NCBI GenBank assembly: GCA_937872175.1
Contig: CALMPI010000037.1
Coordinates: forward strand, 1-64,000
Length of the DNA: 64,000 nucleotides
From: an uncultured Flavobacteriales bacterium
Lineage (GTDB): Bacteria; Bacteroidota; Bacteroidia; Flavobacteriales_F; PHOS-HE28
Reading direction: 5' to 3'
Shown here: positions 34,098 through 42,378 of the stretch, in pieces
Layout: each line of letters starts with the position of its first letter
How positions within the stretch are numbered: the stretch's first letter is position 1
The notes under the pieces: model-generated
What the model was told of the DNA's origin: nothing
Database searches by the model: none
The model's input: the letters and a program-made list of their open reading frames with translations, nothing else
Made by a program: the position numbers and the translations under genes

Positions 34098-37000
34098 CTA
34101 CCACACCACCAGCGGACGCACCACCCGTGCGGACGGACCGGACAGCACCACGGCATACCGGCCGGGCGCGACCCCGGTCAGTTCCAACCGTTGCGGCCTT
34201 CCGTCCACCAGCGCACGGAACTGGTCCACCACGCTCCGACCCGCCGCGTCGAGGAGTTGCACCCGCGTGGCGCCCGACCACATCCCAGCGGGCCTCAGCC
34301 ACACCGCGTTGTGCGCCGGATTGGGGAAGACGTCGAAGGTGCCCGAGGCACGCTCGTTCACGCCGGTGAAGAGCACGGCCGAGAGGTTGATGTTGTCCAC
34401 GTAGAGGTTGTTGCCCCAATGACCGCGGTCCTGGAAGGCCACGATCAGCTCGGGCTGCCCGTCGTATGCGGCAAGGCTCACGCTGTCCCTGCGCCACTGG
34501 GTGGCGGTGGGCACGAAGGGGTCCTGCAGGGAGGGCGCGGTGGCCAGGGCATCCCCACCCTCCAGGTAGAGCAGGTCCCAGGTAAGGCCGCAATCGGTGC
34601 TGGCCAGCACCCCGAGGGTGTCGCTGTACTGACCGCCATAGCGCGAGTAGGCCACATCGAAGGCCACGTAGGTGCCCTGCGCACCGGAGAGGTCGAGCTT
34701 GCCGGTCCACACCTCTTCACGCGCACCGCCCAGGTCCACATCATAGTTGTTGAACCACATGCTGCGGGTGCTGGTCCCGAAGCCGCCGGCCTCATCGGTG
34801 ATGGCCCAGGCGGAGGTGGTGCCGGCGTCCGAGCGGAAGGTCCAGTCCGCACGAAAGGCCCCCGACTCGAAGCCCTCAACGACCGGTGCGGTGGTGCCGC
34901 CGACGCTGCCCACCACCGCCGTGCGGACGCGGGTGTCGCTCACGCCGTTCTCGGTCACGGTGAGCGTGACGTCGTAGGTCCCGGGCGCGGCGTAAACGAC
35001 CACGGGATACTTGTCCGTGCTGGTGGTGGGTGTGGCGCCGGGGAAGCTCCATGCGTAGGTGGCGCCCAGACCCGCCACGCTGTGATCGACGAAGCGCACA
35101 CTGTCGCCCGGGCAGTAGAAGGTGCCGTAGGCGGCGGCGAAGTCGGCGATCAGGGCGCTGGGCTCGAAGAGGGGGCGCTCCCATACGGCCAGGTTCCAGG
35201 TGGCCAGGCGCACCACACCGCCCTTGTAGAACGGGACGATGCGCAGCGGCTCGGTGCTCACCGGCAGCCCATCGCTCCACGGCACCCAATCGGGCATGCT
35301 GTTGTTGCGGTAGTACACGCTGCCGTTCAGCATGGCCAGGTACACGCCGCCATCGGTGCCGAACTGGGCGGCCATGCCCCAGATGCGGCGACCGTCCAGG
35401 GTGGAGGTGGTGAGGTTCGTCCAGGTGGCCCCACCGTCGGTGCTTCGGTACACCTTGTTGCCGTTGGCCCCGTTGGTGAACCCGATCCAGAGGGTGCCGG
35501 CATCATCGCCGCTGAGGGTGAAGTAGAGCTCGCGCTGGTTCTGGGGAAGGGTGAGCTGGGTCCAGGTGTCCCCTCCGTCCGCGCTGCGCCACAGGCGGCT
35601 GCTGTTCCCGAGCTCCTGATGCACCACGAAGACCTGGGGGTCGGCATAGCTCTGCTCGATCCACAGCACCTGGTTGCCGGTGCTGGGGCCGAAGGCATGC
35701 ACCTCGGTCCAACTGCCACCGGCGTTGTCGCTGCGGTAGAGCTTGTTCTCCCGGCCCATCCAGGCGACATTGAAATAGCGGTGGTCGAAGAGGATCCGCG
35801 AGCTGTTGTTCACGAAGTAGCTCTCATTGGGCCAGAGCGACACCCCGAAGGACTGAGGCGTTCCGGCCAGGGTCGTGGGCAGCACCCTTCCACCGATGTC
35901 GCTGTGGTACACCTTGCGTTCGTTGCTGTAGTTGGCATAGCCCGTGGCCGACTCGGCACCGCCGATCGCCAGGAACTCCCCTTCGGGATAGCCCTCATAA
36001 TGGCCCATGTTGCCATTGTGGTAGCGTCCGCCCACGAGCACGTCATCGTTCCAACCCTGATCGAAGCCCCAGAGGTTGCCGGCGCGGATGCCGCGACACA
36101 GGCTCTGGTGCGTTTCCATCAGGTCGGTGCTGTGGTGGATCCCACCATCATTGCTCAGCCAGACCTCCTCGCTCGCAGGCCCGGTGCGGTAGATGCGGAT
36201 CTCCTGCATGTCCACATGCACATCGGGCACGTAGCCCACGTAGCCGGCCTTGGCGAAGTAGGTGACCCCGCCATCGTCGCTCTGCCAAAGGCTGAGCCCG
36301 CCGATCAGCACCCGGTCCGCGTCCAGGTGGCTCGCGACAAGGGTGGTGTTGTAGTGGATCTGCGTGTAGTCGCCGCCATCGCCCGTGAAGTTCATCAGGT
36401 TGGGATGCTGCGCGGTGTACGGGGCACCCACAAGGCCGTGGGGGTGGCTCCAGGTGGTGCCGCCATCGTCGCTGCGCCACAGGCCGACGAAGCCGTTGGT
36501 GACGATGGTGGCGCCGGGTTCCTGGTAGCCCACGAGCAGGGCGTAGACGCGTTCGGGGTCGGCCTCGGACACGGCCAGCTTGCCTCCCTCGATGGCGTAG
36601 AGCCCCTCCTCTCCGACCGGCGGCGAGAACCAGCCCTGGTCGAAAAGGGTCCAGGTGGCGCCGTGATCGGTGCTGCGTTGGAAGCGGACCATGTTGAGGG
36701 CCGGCTCGAAATGCAGCGTGTACCAGATGGACGGATCGAACGGCTTGTGCAGGATCGTCATGCACTCGTTGGGCAGCACCTCGCTCCAGGTATCGCCGCC
36801 GTCGGTGCTGCGGTACAGGCCGAGGTTGCAGGCGGCGAGCACGGTCTGCGGGTCGCTCGGGTCGAAGGCGATCTCCCAGGCGCTGATGTTGAGCGCGGTG
36901 AAGGCAGGCTGACCGATCACCGCCCAGGTGGCTCCACCATCCGTGCTGCGCCACAGCTCATCGGCCGCGCTCATCAGCACGATGTCCGGGTCCGTGGGAT

Positions 37001-37583
37001 GGATGCGCACGGCGCTCACCGCACCGACCAACAGGTCCTGGGTCACATGCTCCCAGTTCACACCCTGGTCGACGGTCTTGTACAGGCCGCCGGATTCGGT
37101 GCCGCAGAAGAGGATGTCGGGGTCGGTGAAGCTGCGGTCGTGACAGTACACATTGGCCTGTTCGCTCAGCGGGGTCAGGCTCCCATCGGCCTTGAAGTGG
37201 ATGTCCGGCCCCACGAAGGTCCAGCCGGCCCCTCCCCCTTTGGCACCGCCTTGTTCCGCCCTGATCTGCGCGGTGCGCTCGTGGCGCTCCTCCGGTGAGG
37301 GATGCTCCACGCGCCCTGTGGCATCCAGGTGTGCCTGGGCGGCGCTCACCCAGCGCTTGAAGAACTGGGTATGCACGGTCTTCTCGAAGGGATGCGTGGC
37401 GAACCAGTCCTGATAGGCGGCCACCACGGCGCGCATATCCGCATCGGACGCGTACATCAGCCGGGCCCAGTTCGGAAGGTCCGGATCATGGGTACGCAAC
37501 GGTTTCAGGTGGCTTTGTGCCACGAGGGAGCCGGCCAGCAGGACGAGGATCAGTGGCAGGCCGCAGGCAAGGAAAGAGCGCAT
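34098..37583 (-). CDS. large T9SS-secreted BNR/sortilin-repeat protein with PKD domain
   Basis: A 1161-residue secreted protein. A signal peptide (residues 1-22) is followed by an extended beta-propeller region (about 130-790) made of Asp-box/BNR repeats; SxDGGxTW motifs such as STDGGATWAVI and STDGGDTWSEV recur at least eight times. A PKD-like domain (about 820-890, DSVRFVDHSVAG) follows, then a jelly-roll-like region (about 905-1060) and a T9SS type A sorting domain (FDVFPNPAHNAVW onwards, ending RPLVVW). Similar proteins are large surface or secreted glycosidase-like or unknown proteins. No sialidase active-site set was identified. A GATCTTCG box is 3 nt before the ATG. Confidence 0.9.
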   Translation of the reverse strand: MRSFLACGLPLILVLLAGSLVAQSHLKPLRTHDPDLPNWARLMYASDADMRAVVAAYQDWFATHPFEKTVHTQFFKRWVSAAQAHLDATGRVEHPSPEERHERTAQIRAEQGGAKGGGAGWTFVGPDIHFKADGSLTPLSEQANVYCHDRSFTDPDILFCGTESGGLYKTVDQGVNWEHVTQDLLVGAVSAVRIHPTDPDIVLMSAADELWRSTDGGATWAVIGQPAFTALNISAWEIAFDPSDPQTVLAACNLGLYRSTDGGDTWSEVLPNECMTILHKPFDPSIWYTLHFEPALNMVRFQRSTDHGATWTLFDQGWFSPPVGEEGLYAIEGGKLAVSEADPERVYALLVGYQEPGATIVTNGFVGLWRSDDGGTTWSHPHGLVGAPYTAQHPNLMNFTGDGGDYTQIHYNTTLVASHLDADRVLIGGLSLWQSDDGGVTYFAKAGYVGYVPDVHVDMQEIRIYRTGPASEEVWLSNDGGIHHSTDLMETHQSLCRGIRAGNLWGFDQGWNDDVLVGGRYHNGNMGHYEGYPEGEFLAIGGAESATGYANYSNERKVYHSDIGGRVLPTTLAGTPQSFGVSLWPNESYFVNNSSRILFDHRYFNVAWMGRENKLYRSDNAGGSWTEVHAFGPSTGNQVLWIEQSYADPQVFVVHQELGNSSRLWRSADGGDTWTQLTLPQNQRELYFTLSGDDAGTLWIGFTNGANGNKVYRSTDGGATWTNLTTSTLDGRRIWGMAAQFGTDGGVYLAMLNGSVYYRNNSMPDWVPWSDGLPVSTEPLRIVPFYKGGVVRLATWNLAVWERPLFEPSALIADFAAAYGTFYCPGDSVRFVDHSVAGLGATYAWSFPGATPTTSTDKYPVVVYAAPGTYDVTLTVTENGVSDTRVRTAVVGSVGGTTAPVVEGFESGAFRADWTFRSDAGTTSAWAITDEAGGFGTSTRSMWFNNYDVDLGGAREEVWTGKLDLSGAQGTYVAFDVAYSRYGGQYSDTLGVLASTDCGLTWDLLYLEGGDALATAPSLQDPFVPTATQWRRDSVSLAAYDGQPELIVAFQDRGHWGNNLYVDNINLSAVLFTGVNERASGTFDVFPNPAHNAVWLRPAGMWSGATRVQLLDAAGRSVVDQFRALVDGRPQRLELTGVAPGRYAVVLSGPSARVVRPLVVW

Positions 37584-37586
37584 GGC

Positions 37587-37594
37587 CGAAGATC
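37587..37594 (-). promoter_or_regulatory. -7 box GATCTTCG for the BNR protein
   Basis: A minus-strand near-consensus box, three bases before the ATG at 37583. Confidence 0.45.
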
Positions 37595-37622
37595 GGGTCG
37601 CCGCCCGATCCCGGCAAGGGCT

Positions 37623-38504
37623 TCAGCAGGCCTTGAGGGTGTTCAGCAGCAGGCTGGTGATGGTCATGGGCCCCACTCCGCCGGGCACGGGTGCGATCCA
37701 CGAACAGCGCGGGGCCACCGCGTCGAAGTGGACATCGCCCACCAGTCGGAAGCCGCTCTTCCGGGAGCCATCGGGGATGCGGTGGATGCCGACGTCCACC
37801 ACGATGGCGCCGTCCTTCACCATGTCAGCGGTGACGAACTCGGGCTTGCCGATGGCCACGATGAGGATGTCGGCCTGGCGGGTGATGGATGGCAGGTCGG
37901 TGGTGCGGCTGTGGGCCAGGGTGACGGTGCAGTTGCCCGGGTAGGCGTTGCGGCTCATGAGGATGCTCATGGGGGTGCCCACGATGTGGCTGCGGCCGAT
38001 CACCACGCAATGCCGCCCTGCGGTCTCGATGTGGTAGTGGCGCAGCAGCTCCACGATGCCGCTCGGGGTGGCCGGCAGGAAGCCGGGCTGGCTCAGCACC
38101 ATGCGGCCAAGGTTCTCCGGGTGAAAGCCGTCGACATCCTTCCTGGGATCGACCGCCAGGGTCACCTTGTCGGCGTCGATATGCGCGGGAAGCGGCAGCT
38201 GCACGATGAAGCCGTCGAGCTCCTTGTCCTTGTTGAGCTGCTTCACGCGGTGCAACAGGTCCTCCTCGGTGATGGTCTCGGGCAGGACGATCAGCGTGCT
38301 GCGGAAGCCCACCTCCTCACAGGCCTTCACCTTGCTTTCCACGTAGGTGCGGCTCGCGCCATCGTTACCCACCAGCACAGCGGCCAGATGGGGCGGACGC
38401 CCACGCCGGGCCTTCACGGCGGCGGCTTCTTGCGCGATCCGCGCACGCAGGGCCTCGCTGCAGCGCCTGCCATCCAGCAGCTGATGGGCCACCACCTCCG
38501 ACAT
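37623..38504 (-). CDS. folD: bifunctional methylenetetrahydrofolate dehydrogenase/cyclohydrolase
   Basis: A 293-residue FolD for one-carbon folate metabolism. The catalytic pair Tyr54 and Lys58 lies in [40 protein letters not shown], the NADP-binding [17 protein letters not shown] and the [14 protein letters not shown] end are all present. The length is standard. A TACCCTTG box on the minus strand (38509-38516) is four bases before the ATG. It separates the BNR protein from the T9SS paralogue cluster. Confidence 0.97.
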   Translation of the reverse strand: MSEVVAHQLLDGRRCSEALRARIAQEAAAVKARRGRPPHLAAVLVGNDGASRTYVESKVKACEEVGFRSTLIVLPETITEEDLLHRVKQLNKDKELDGFIVQLPLPAHIDADKVTLAVDPRKDVDGFHPENLGRMVLSQPGFLPATPSGIVELLRHYHIETAGRHCVVIGRSHIVGTPMSILMSRNAYPGNCTVTLAHSRTTDLPSITRQADILIVAIGKPEFVTADMVKDGAIVVDVGIHRIPDGSRKSGFRLVGDVHFDAVAPRCSWIAPVPGGVGPMTITSLLLNTLKAC

Positions 38505-38508
38505 GCCA

Positions 38509-38516
38509 CAAGGGTA
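38509..38516 (-). promoter_or_regulatory. -7-like box TACCCTTG for folD
   Basis: Seven of eight match TAnnTTTG; four bases before the ATG at 38504. Confidence 0.4.
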
Positions 38517-38564
38517 CGAGATCCCGGTTGTTCGCCGGAACGGCCCCGGAGGGATGGTCCGGTG

Positions 38565-40448
38565 CTACCGTAGAAGCCGGAGCTGAAGGGGCGACACGGC
38601 ACCTGTTCGGTGCACCCGTAGCACGTAGGCGCCAGGAGCCAGGGCCGTGGCGTCGAAGCGCCAGCGGTCCGTGCCGTGGGGCACCATGGGGACGGGAATG
38701 ACGCGACCACTTCCGTCCACCAGATCAAGGCTCAGCACGGGGGCCGTGCCCGGGCCCAGCACCAGGTCCACCGGACCGTCCGCCGGGTTGGGCACCAGCA
38801 CAGCGGCGGCGCTGTGGCTCAGGTCCACGGCCACCACCTCGCTCAGGGTCGACGTCCCGTCCAGGTCGCTCTGGCGCAGGCGGTAGTACACGAGCGTGGG
38901 CGGGGCTTCGGCGTCGAGCGCCTCGTAGTTCAAGGTCGTCTGTGCGTCAGCCGCACCGGCCACCTGCGCCACGGCGGTCCACTGCTCCAGGTCCTCGCTG
39001 CGTTCCACGGTGAAGCCCGCGTTGTCCTGCTCGCTGGCCGTGGCCCAGGTCAGCCTCACACGGGAGGGGCCGATGGCCTCCGCGGTGAAATGCAGCAGCT
39101 CCACCGGCAGCGGTGTGCTGAGGATGTTCGTCGTCCCCAGCGTGAACCGCCGGTTGTTCTGCAACGCGCTCACTCCGGCGAAGCGGTACATCCCGCCCCC
39201 ATCGTCGATCGCACCGCTGATGGGCGTCTCATCGGCGAAGAGGCCGTCGTTATCGGTGTCGACCAGCAGGCGCAGTTCCGAGGTCGTCACGGCACCGAGA
39301 CCGTTCAGGTCGAAGCTCATGTCCACGTTGCCCACGTTCACAGCGCTGCCGCTCGCATTCACCTCGCTCACGCGCCACACGCGCTGCCAGCGGCCCTGCA
39401 CGCCGGTGGGCAGGTCGCCCACCCCCCAGGTGCCGAGCGCACCGCCGTCATGGCCCCACAGCATGAACTCATTGTCCTGGAGACCTGAATGGGCCGCCTT
39501 GTCGATGAGCACGATACCACTCCCGCGCGCGGCGGTATGCAGATCGCCGCTGTTGGTGCGGCCGATGCCGGCCACGTCATGGTCGTGGTCCCCCGCCCCC
39601 GGGGCGTCCTGGGTGTAGATGTCGCCAGTGCCGAGCGAGTGCCCGTACTTGGCCGCCAGGTAGTTGAACACGATCGTCCGTTGGGTGCTGTTCAGCACGG
39701 TGTTGTAGAGGATCACTTCGGCGATGTGCCCATTGAATCGGGTGGTGTTCGAGCCGGTCCCGGTATGGCCGTACAACACGCCGACGTGGAGATCGCTGGA
39801 ATAGTTGGGGATGCTGGTGCTGGTCTCCTGGCGGTTCCCATTGGGCGTATTGGCCGCATGGAACGTCAGGTCGTTGGCGTTGGAGGGGGCCGCGCCGTGG
39901 TAGGCGAAGCCATCCACATAGGGTGTGCCCGTGGCACGGTCGGTGGTACCGGTGAGCCGTTCGCCCGTGCCGTCAATGTCCAGGTGCGGGCGCAGGTTGC
40001 CGCCGCTGTCCCAGAAGAACCAACCGTAGGCGTTCTGGCTGCCCGGTGAGTTCCGCTTGCTGAGGATACCGCGCGGTGCACTGAGGGCCGTTCCGGTGTT
40101 CAATCGGTAGACGGCGAAGGCGGAGAGACCGCTCATGCCTTCCAGGGTGGCATTGTCCGGAACAGTGAGGCGATCGGCGTTGGCCTGGTCGTTGTCGAAC
40201 AGCACCGCGGGCATGCCGTTCATCACGTTCGTCTCGAGCAGCGGCTGCAGTGCACCGTTCGTTTGCACGGCATGATTGCCGTTGCCCGACAGGTCGGTCC
40301 ACTGCTGCACGCCGAAGGTGGGCACCTGCACCCCGCTGTCCGCACGGAGCCAGAGGATGTTCGTGGCGCTGCTTCCCACGCCGCCAGGGCCGGTCTGCGC
40401 CGGGAGCATCGGTGCGGTCAACAACAGGGGTAGGACAAGAGCGCGCAT
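38565..40448 (-). CDS. T9SS-secreted LamG-like protein, paralogue A
   Basis: A 627-residue secreted protein: signal peptide (residues 1-18), the shared motif QTGPGGVGSSATN, a LamG/concanavalin-like N-terminal half (about 20-270), a shared module with DVAGIGRTNSGDLH and NEFMLWGHDGGALGTWG (about 288-345), an Fn3-like part with RVRLTWATASEQDNAGFTV (about 465-485), and a T9SS type A sorting domain (LVPNPADGPVDLVL, ending LQLRLLR). Its 3' half nearly matches paralogue B at the DNA level, while the adjoining region matches paralogue C, showing a mosaic origin. Ligand unknown. Confidence 0.88.
   Translation of the reverse strand: MRALVLPLLLTAPMLPAQTGPGGVGSSATNILWLRADSGVQVPTFGVQQWTDLSGNGNHAVQTNGALQPLLETNVMNGMPAVLFDNDQANADRLTVPDNATLEGMSGLSAFAVYRLNTGTALSAPRGILSKRNSPGSQNAYGWFFWDSGGNLRPHLDIDGTGERLTGTTDRATGTPYVDGFAYHGAAPSNANDLTFHAANTPNGNRQETSTSIPNYSSDLHVGVLYGHTGTGSNTTRFNGHIAEVILYNTVLNSTQRTIVFNYLAAKYGHSLGTGDIYTQDAPGAGDHDHDVAGIGRTNSGDLHTAARGSGIVLIDKAAHSGLQDNEFMLWGHDGGALGTWGVGDLPTGVQGRWQRVWRVSEVNASGSAVNVGNVDMSFDLNGLGAVTTSELRLLVDTDNDGLFADETPISGAIDDGGGMYRFAGVSALQNNRRFTLGTTNILSTPLPVELLHFTAEAIGPSRVRLTWATASEQDNAGFTVERSEDLEQWTAVAQVAGAADAQTTLNYEALDAEAPPTLVYYRLRQSDLDGTSTLSEVVAVDLSHSAAAVLVPNPADGPVDLVLGPGTAPVLSLDLVDGSGRVIPVPMVPHGTDRWRFDATALAPGAYVLRVHRTGAVSPLQLRLLR
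38611..39117. repeat. near-identical C-terminal block, copy in paralogue A
   Basis: About 507 bp corresponding to 40529-41035 in paralogue B, with roughly nine differences by eye. An uninterrupted stretch of around 300 bp looks identical. Paralogue C is clearly different over most of this block. Confidence 0.8.
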
Positions 40449-40482
40449 GGAGCGATGCCGTGGGTCGGTGGGACGAGGTGGT

Positions 40483-42357
40483 TCAGCGGATCAGGCGGAG
40501 CTGGAGTGGCGCCCCGTCGCCGGCCCGGTGCACCCGTAGCACGTAGGCACCAGGAGCCAGGGCCGTGGCGTCGAAGCGCCAGCGGTCCGTGCCATGGGGC
40601 ACCATGGGGACGGGAATGACGCGACCGCTTCCGTCCACCAGATCGAGGCTCAGCACGGGGGCCATGCCAGGGCCCAGCACCAGGTCCACCGGACCGTCCG
40701 CCGGGTTGGGCACCAGCACAGCGGCGGCGCTGTGGCTCAGGTCCACGGCCACCACCTCGCTCAGGGTCGACGTCCCGTCCAGGTCGCTCTGGCGCAGGCG
40801 GTAGTACACGAGCGTGGGCGGGGCTTCGGCGTCGAGCGCCTCGTAGTTCAAGGTCGTCTGTGCGTCAGCCGCACCGGCCACCTGCGCCACGGCGGTCCAC
40901 TGCTCCAGGTCCTCGCTGCGTTCCACGGTGAAGCCCGCGTTGTCCTGCTCGCTGGCCGTGGCCCAGGTCAGCCTCACACGGGAGGGACCGATGGCCTCCG
41001 CGGTGAAGTGCAGCAGCTCCACCGGCAGTGGTGTGCCGGAGAGGTTGGTGGTGCCCAGGGTGAACCGCCGTCCGTTCTGCAGGGCGCTCACGTTGCTGAA
41101 CCGATACACACCACCCCCCACGTTCGATGCGCCACTTATGGGGGTCTCGTCATTGAAGAGCGCATCGCCGTCAGTATCGACGAGGAGCACCAGGTCGGCC
41201 GCGGTCACCGGGCCGAGCGCGCCGAGGTCGAAGCTCATGTCCACATTGCCCACGTTCACGGCGCTGCCGCTCGCATTCACCTCGCTCACGCGCCACACAC
41301 GCTGCCAGCGACCCTGCACGCCGGTGGGCAGGTCGCCCACCCCCCAGGTGCCGAGGGCACCGCCATCATGGCCCCACAGCATGAACTCGTTGTCCTGAAG
41401 ACCGGAATGGGCCGCCTTGTCGATGAGCACGATGCCGCTTCCCTGCGCGGCGGCATGCAGATCGCCGCTATTGGTGCGGCCGATCCCGGCCACATCATGA
41501 TCAAAGTTGCCGGCACCCGGGTTGTCCTGGGTGTAGAGGTCGCCGGTGCCTAGTGTGAGCCCGTACTTGGCGGCCAGGTAGTTGGCCACCACGAGCCGTT
41601 GGGTGGCGTTCAGGGCGGTGTTGAAGAGGATCACCTCGGCGATATCGCCGTTCCATCCTTCGCTACCAGCCTGCATGCCCACGCATAGGTCCGTCCAGGA
41701 GCGCAGGGTCCCGTTCGTGGTCACTGAGCCGGCAGCGTTGTTGTTGATGTACTGCTGGATCAGGCTGGCGCCGTAGTTGGTGTTGAGGATGTAAAAGGTG
41801 CCGGTACTGGTGTTGGTGGTCTGGGGGACCTCCAGCAGGGTCCCGTCCGAACGGATGCCGCGCCCCCAGGGGCGCGTGTTGGAGGAACTCACCCACATGC
41901 CCAGGTTCTTCAGCCCTGCAGTGGCCGAGAGCGCGTCGCCGGTCGCGGCACCCTGCAACAGCCCGGGGTTGGGGGAAGGCAGGGAGGTGTAGCGGGCCAC
42001 CACCCAGGCGGAGGCCTGGTTCCCCGAGGTGAGGCCGGCGGAAACGAGCCGGTCGTTGTTGGCAGCGGTGTATCGAACCACAGGCCTGCCGTTCAGCACG
42101 GCGGTGGCGAGGTTGGGCCGGTTGGCCACATTGACCTCTCCGGCATGCCTGCCGTTGCCGGAACGGTCGTTCCATTGGCGCACGTTATCGCCGTTCCCGG
42201 CCAGGGTCGTCCCGGCATTGCTGTACACCCCTTGGTCGGCGCTCAACCAGATCGCAGTGGTGGCGCTGCCGCCCACACCGCCCGGGCCGGTCTGGGCGGC
42301 GATCGATGAGGACATGAGGAACAACAGCGGGGTAAGGGCGCGCACGGTCGGATGCAT
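40483..42357 (-). CDS. T9SS-secreted LamG-like protein, paralogue B
   Basis: A 624-residue paralogue of the same layout: signal peptide (about 1-21), QTGPGGVGGSATTAIWLS, a different N-terminal binding half (about 25-265), the shared DVAGIGRTNSGDLH module, the RLTWATASEQDNAGFTV region and a T9SS sorting domain. Its middle (VTAADLVLLVDTDGDALF and LGTTNLSGTPL) differs from A and C, but its last 170 residues are nearly those of A. It is 34 bp from A and 21 bp from the coding end of C, on the same strand. The differing N-terminal halves suggest different ligands on a common anchor. Confidence 0.88.
   Translation of the reverse strand: MHPTVRALTPLLFLMSSSIAAQTGPGGVGGSATTAIWLSADQGVYSNAGTTLAGNGDNVRQWNDRSGNGRHAGEVNVANRPNLATAVLNGRPVVRYTAANNDRLVSAGLTSGNQASAWVVARYTSLPSPNPGLLQGAATGDALSATAGLKNLGMWVSSSNTRPWGRGIRSDGTLLEVPQTTNTSTGTFYILNTNYGASLIQQYINNNAAGSVTTNGTLRSWTDLCVGMQAGSEGWNGDIAEVILFNTALNATQRLVVANYLAAKYGLTLGTGDLYTQDNPGAGNFDHDVAGIGRTNSGDLHAAAQGSGIVLIDKAAHSGLQDNEFMLWGHDGGALGTWGVGDLPTGVQGRWQRVWRVSEVNASGSAVNVGNVDMSFDLGALGPVTAADLVLLVDTDGDALFNDETPISGASNVGGGVYRFSNVSALQNGRRFTLGTTNLSGTPLPVELLHFTAEAIGPSRVRLTWATASEQDNAGFTVERSEDLEQWTAVAQVAGAADAQTTLNYEALDAEAPPTLVYYRLRQSDLDGTSTLSEVVAVDLSHSAAAVLVPNPADGPVDLVLGPGMAPVLSLDLVDGSGRVIPVPMVPHGTDRWRFDATALAPGAYVLRVHRAGDGAPLQLRLIR
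40529..41035. repeat. near-identical C-terminal block, copy in paralogue B
   Basis: The partner of 38611-39117, offset by 1918 bp. It codes the Fn3-like region and the sorting domain. Confidence 0.8.
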
Positions 42358-42378
42358 TGGAACGATGGTGTGGTGCGG

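Noticed and set aside
34191-37298. A 1035-codon plus-strand open frame opposite the BNR protein
   Set aside because: It is a shadow of the minus-strand gene, whose Asp-box repeats and sorting domain are unambiguous.
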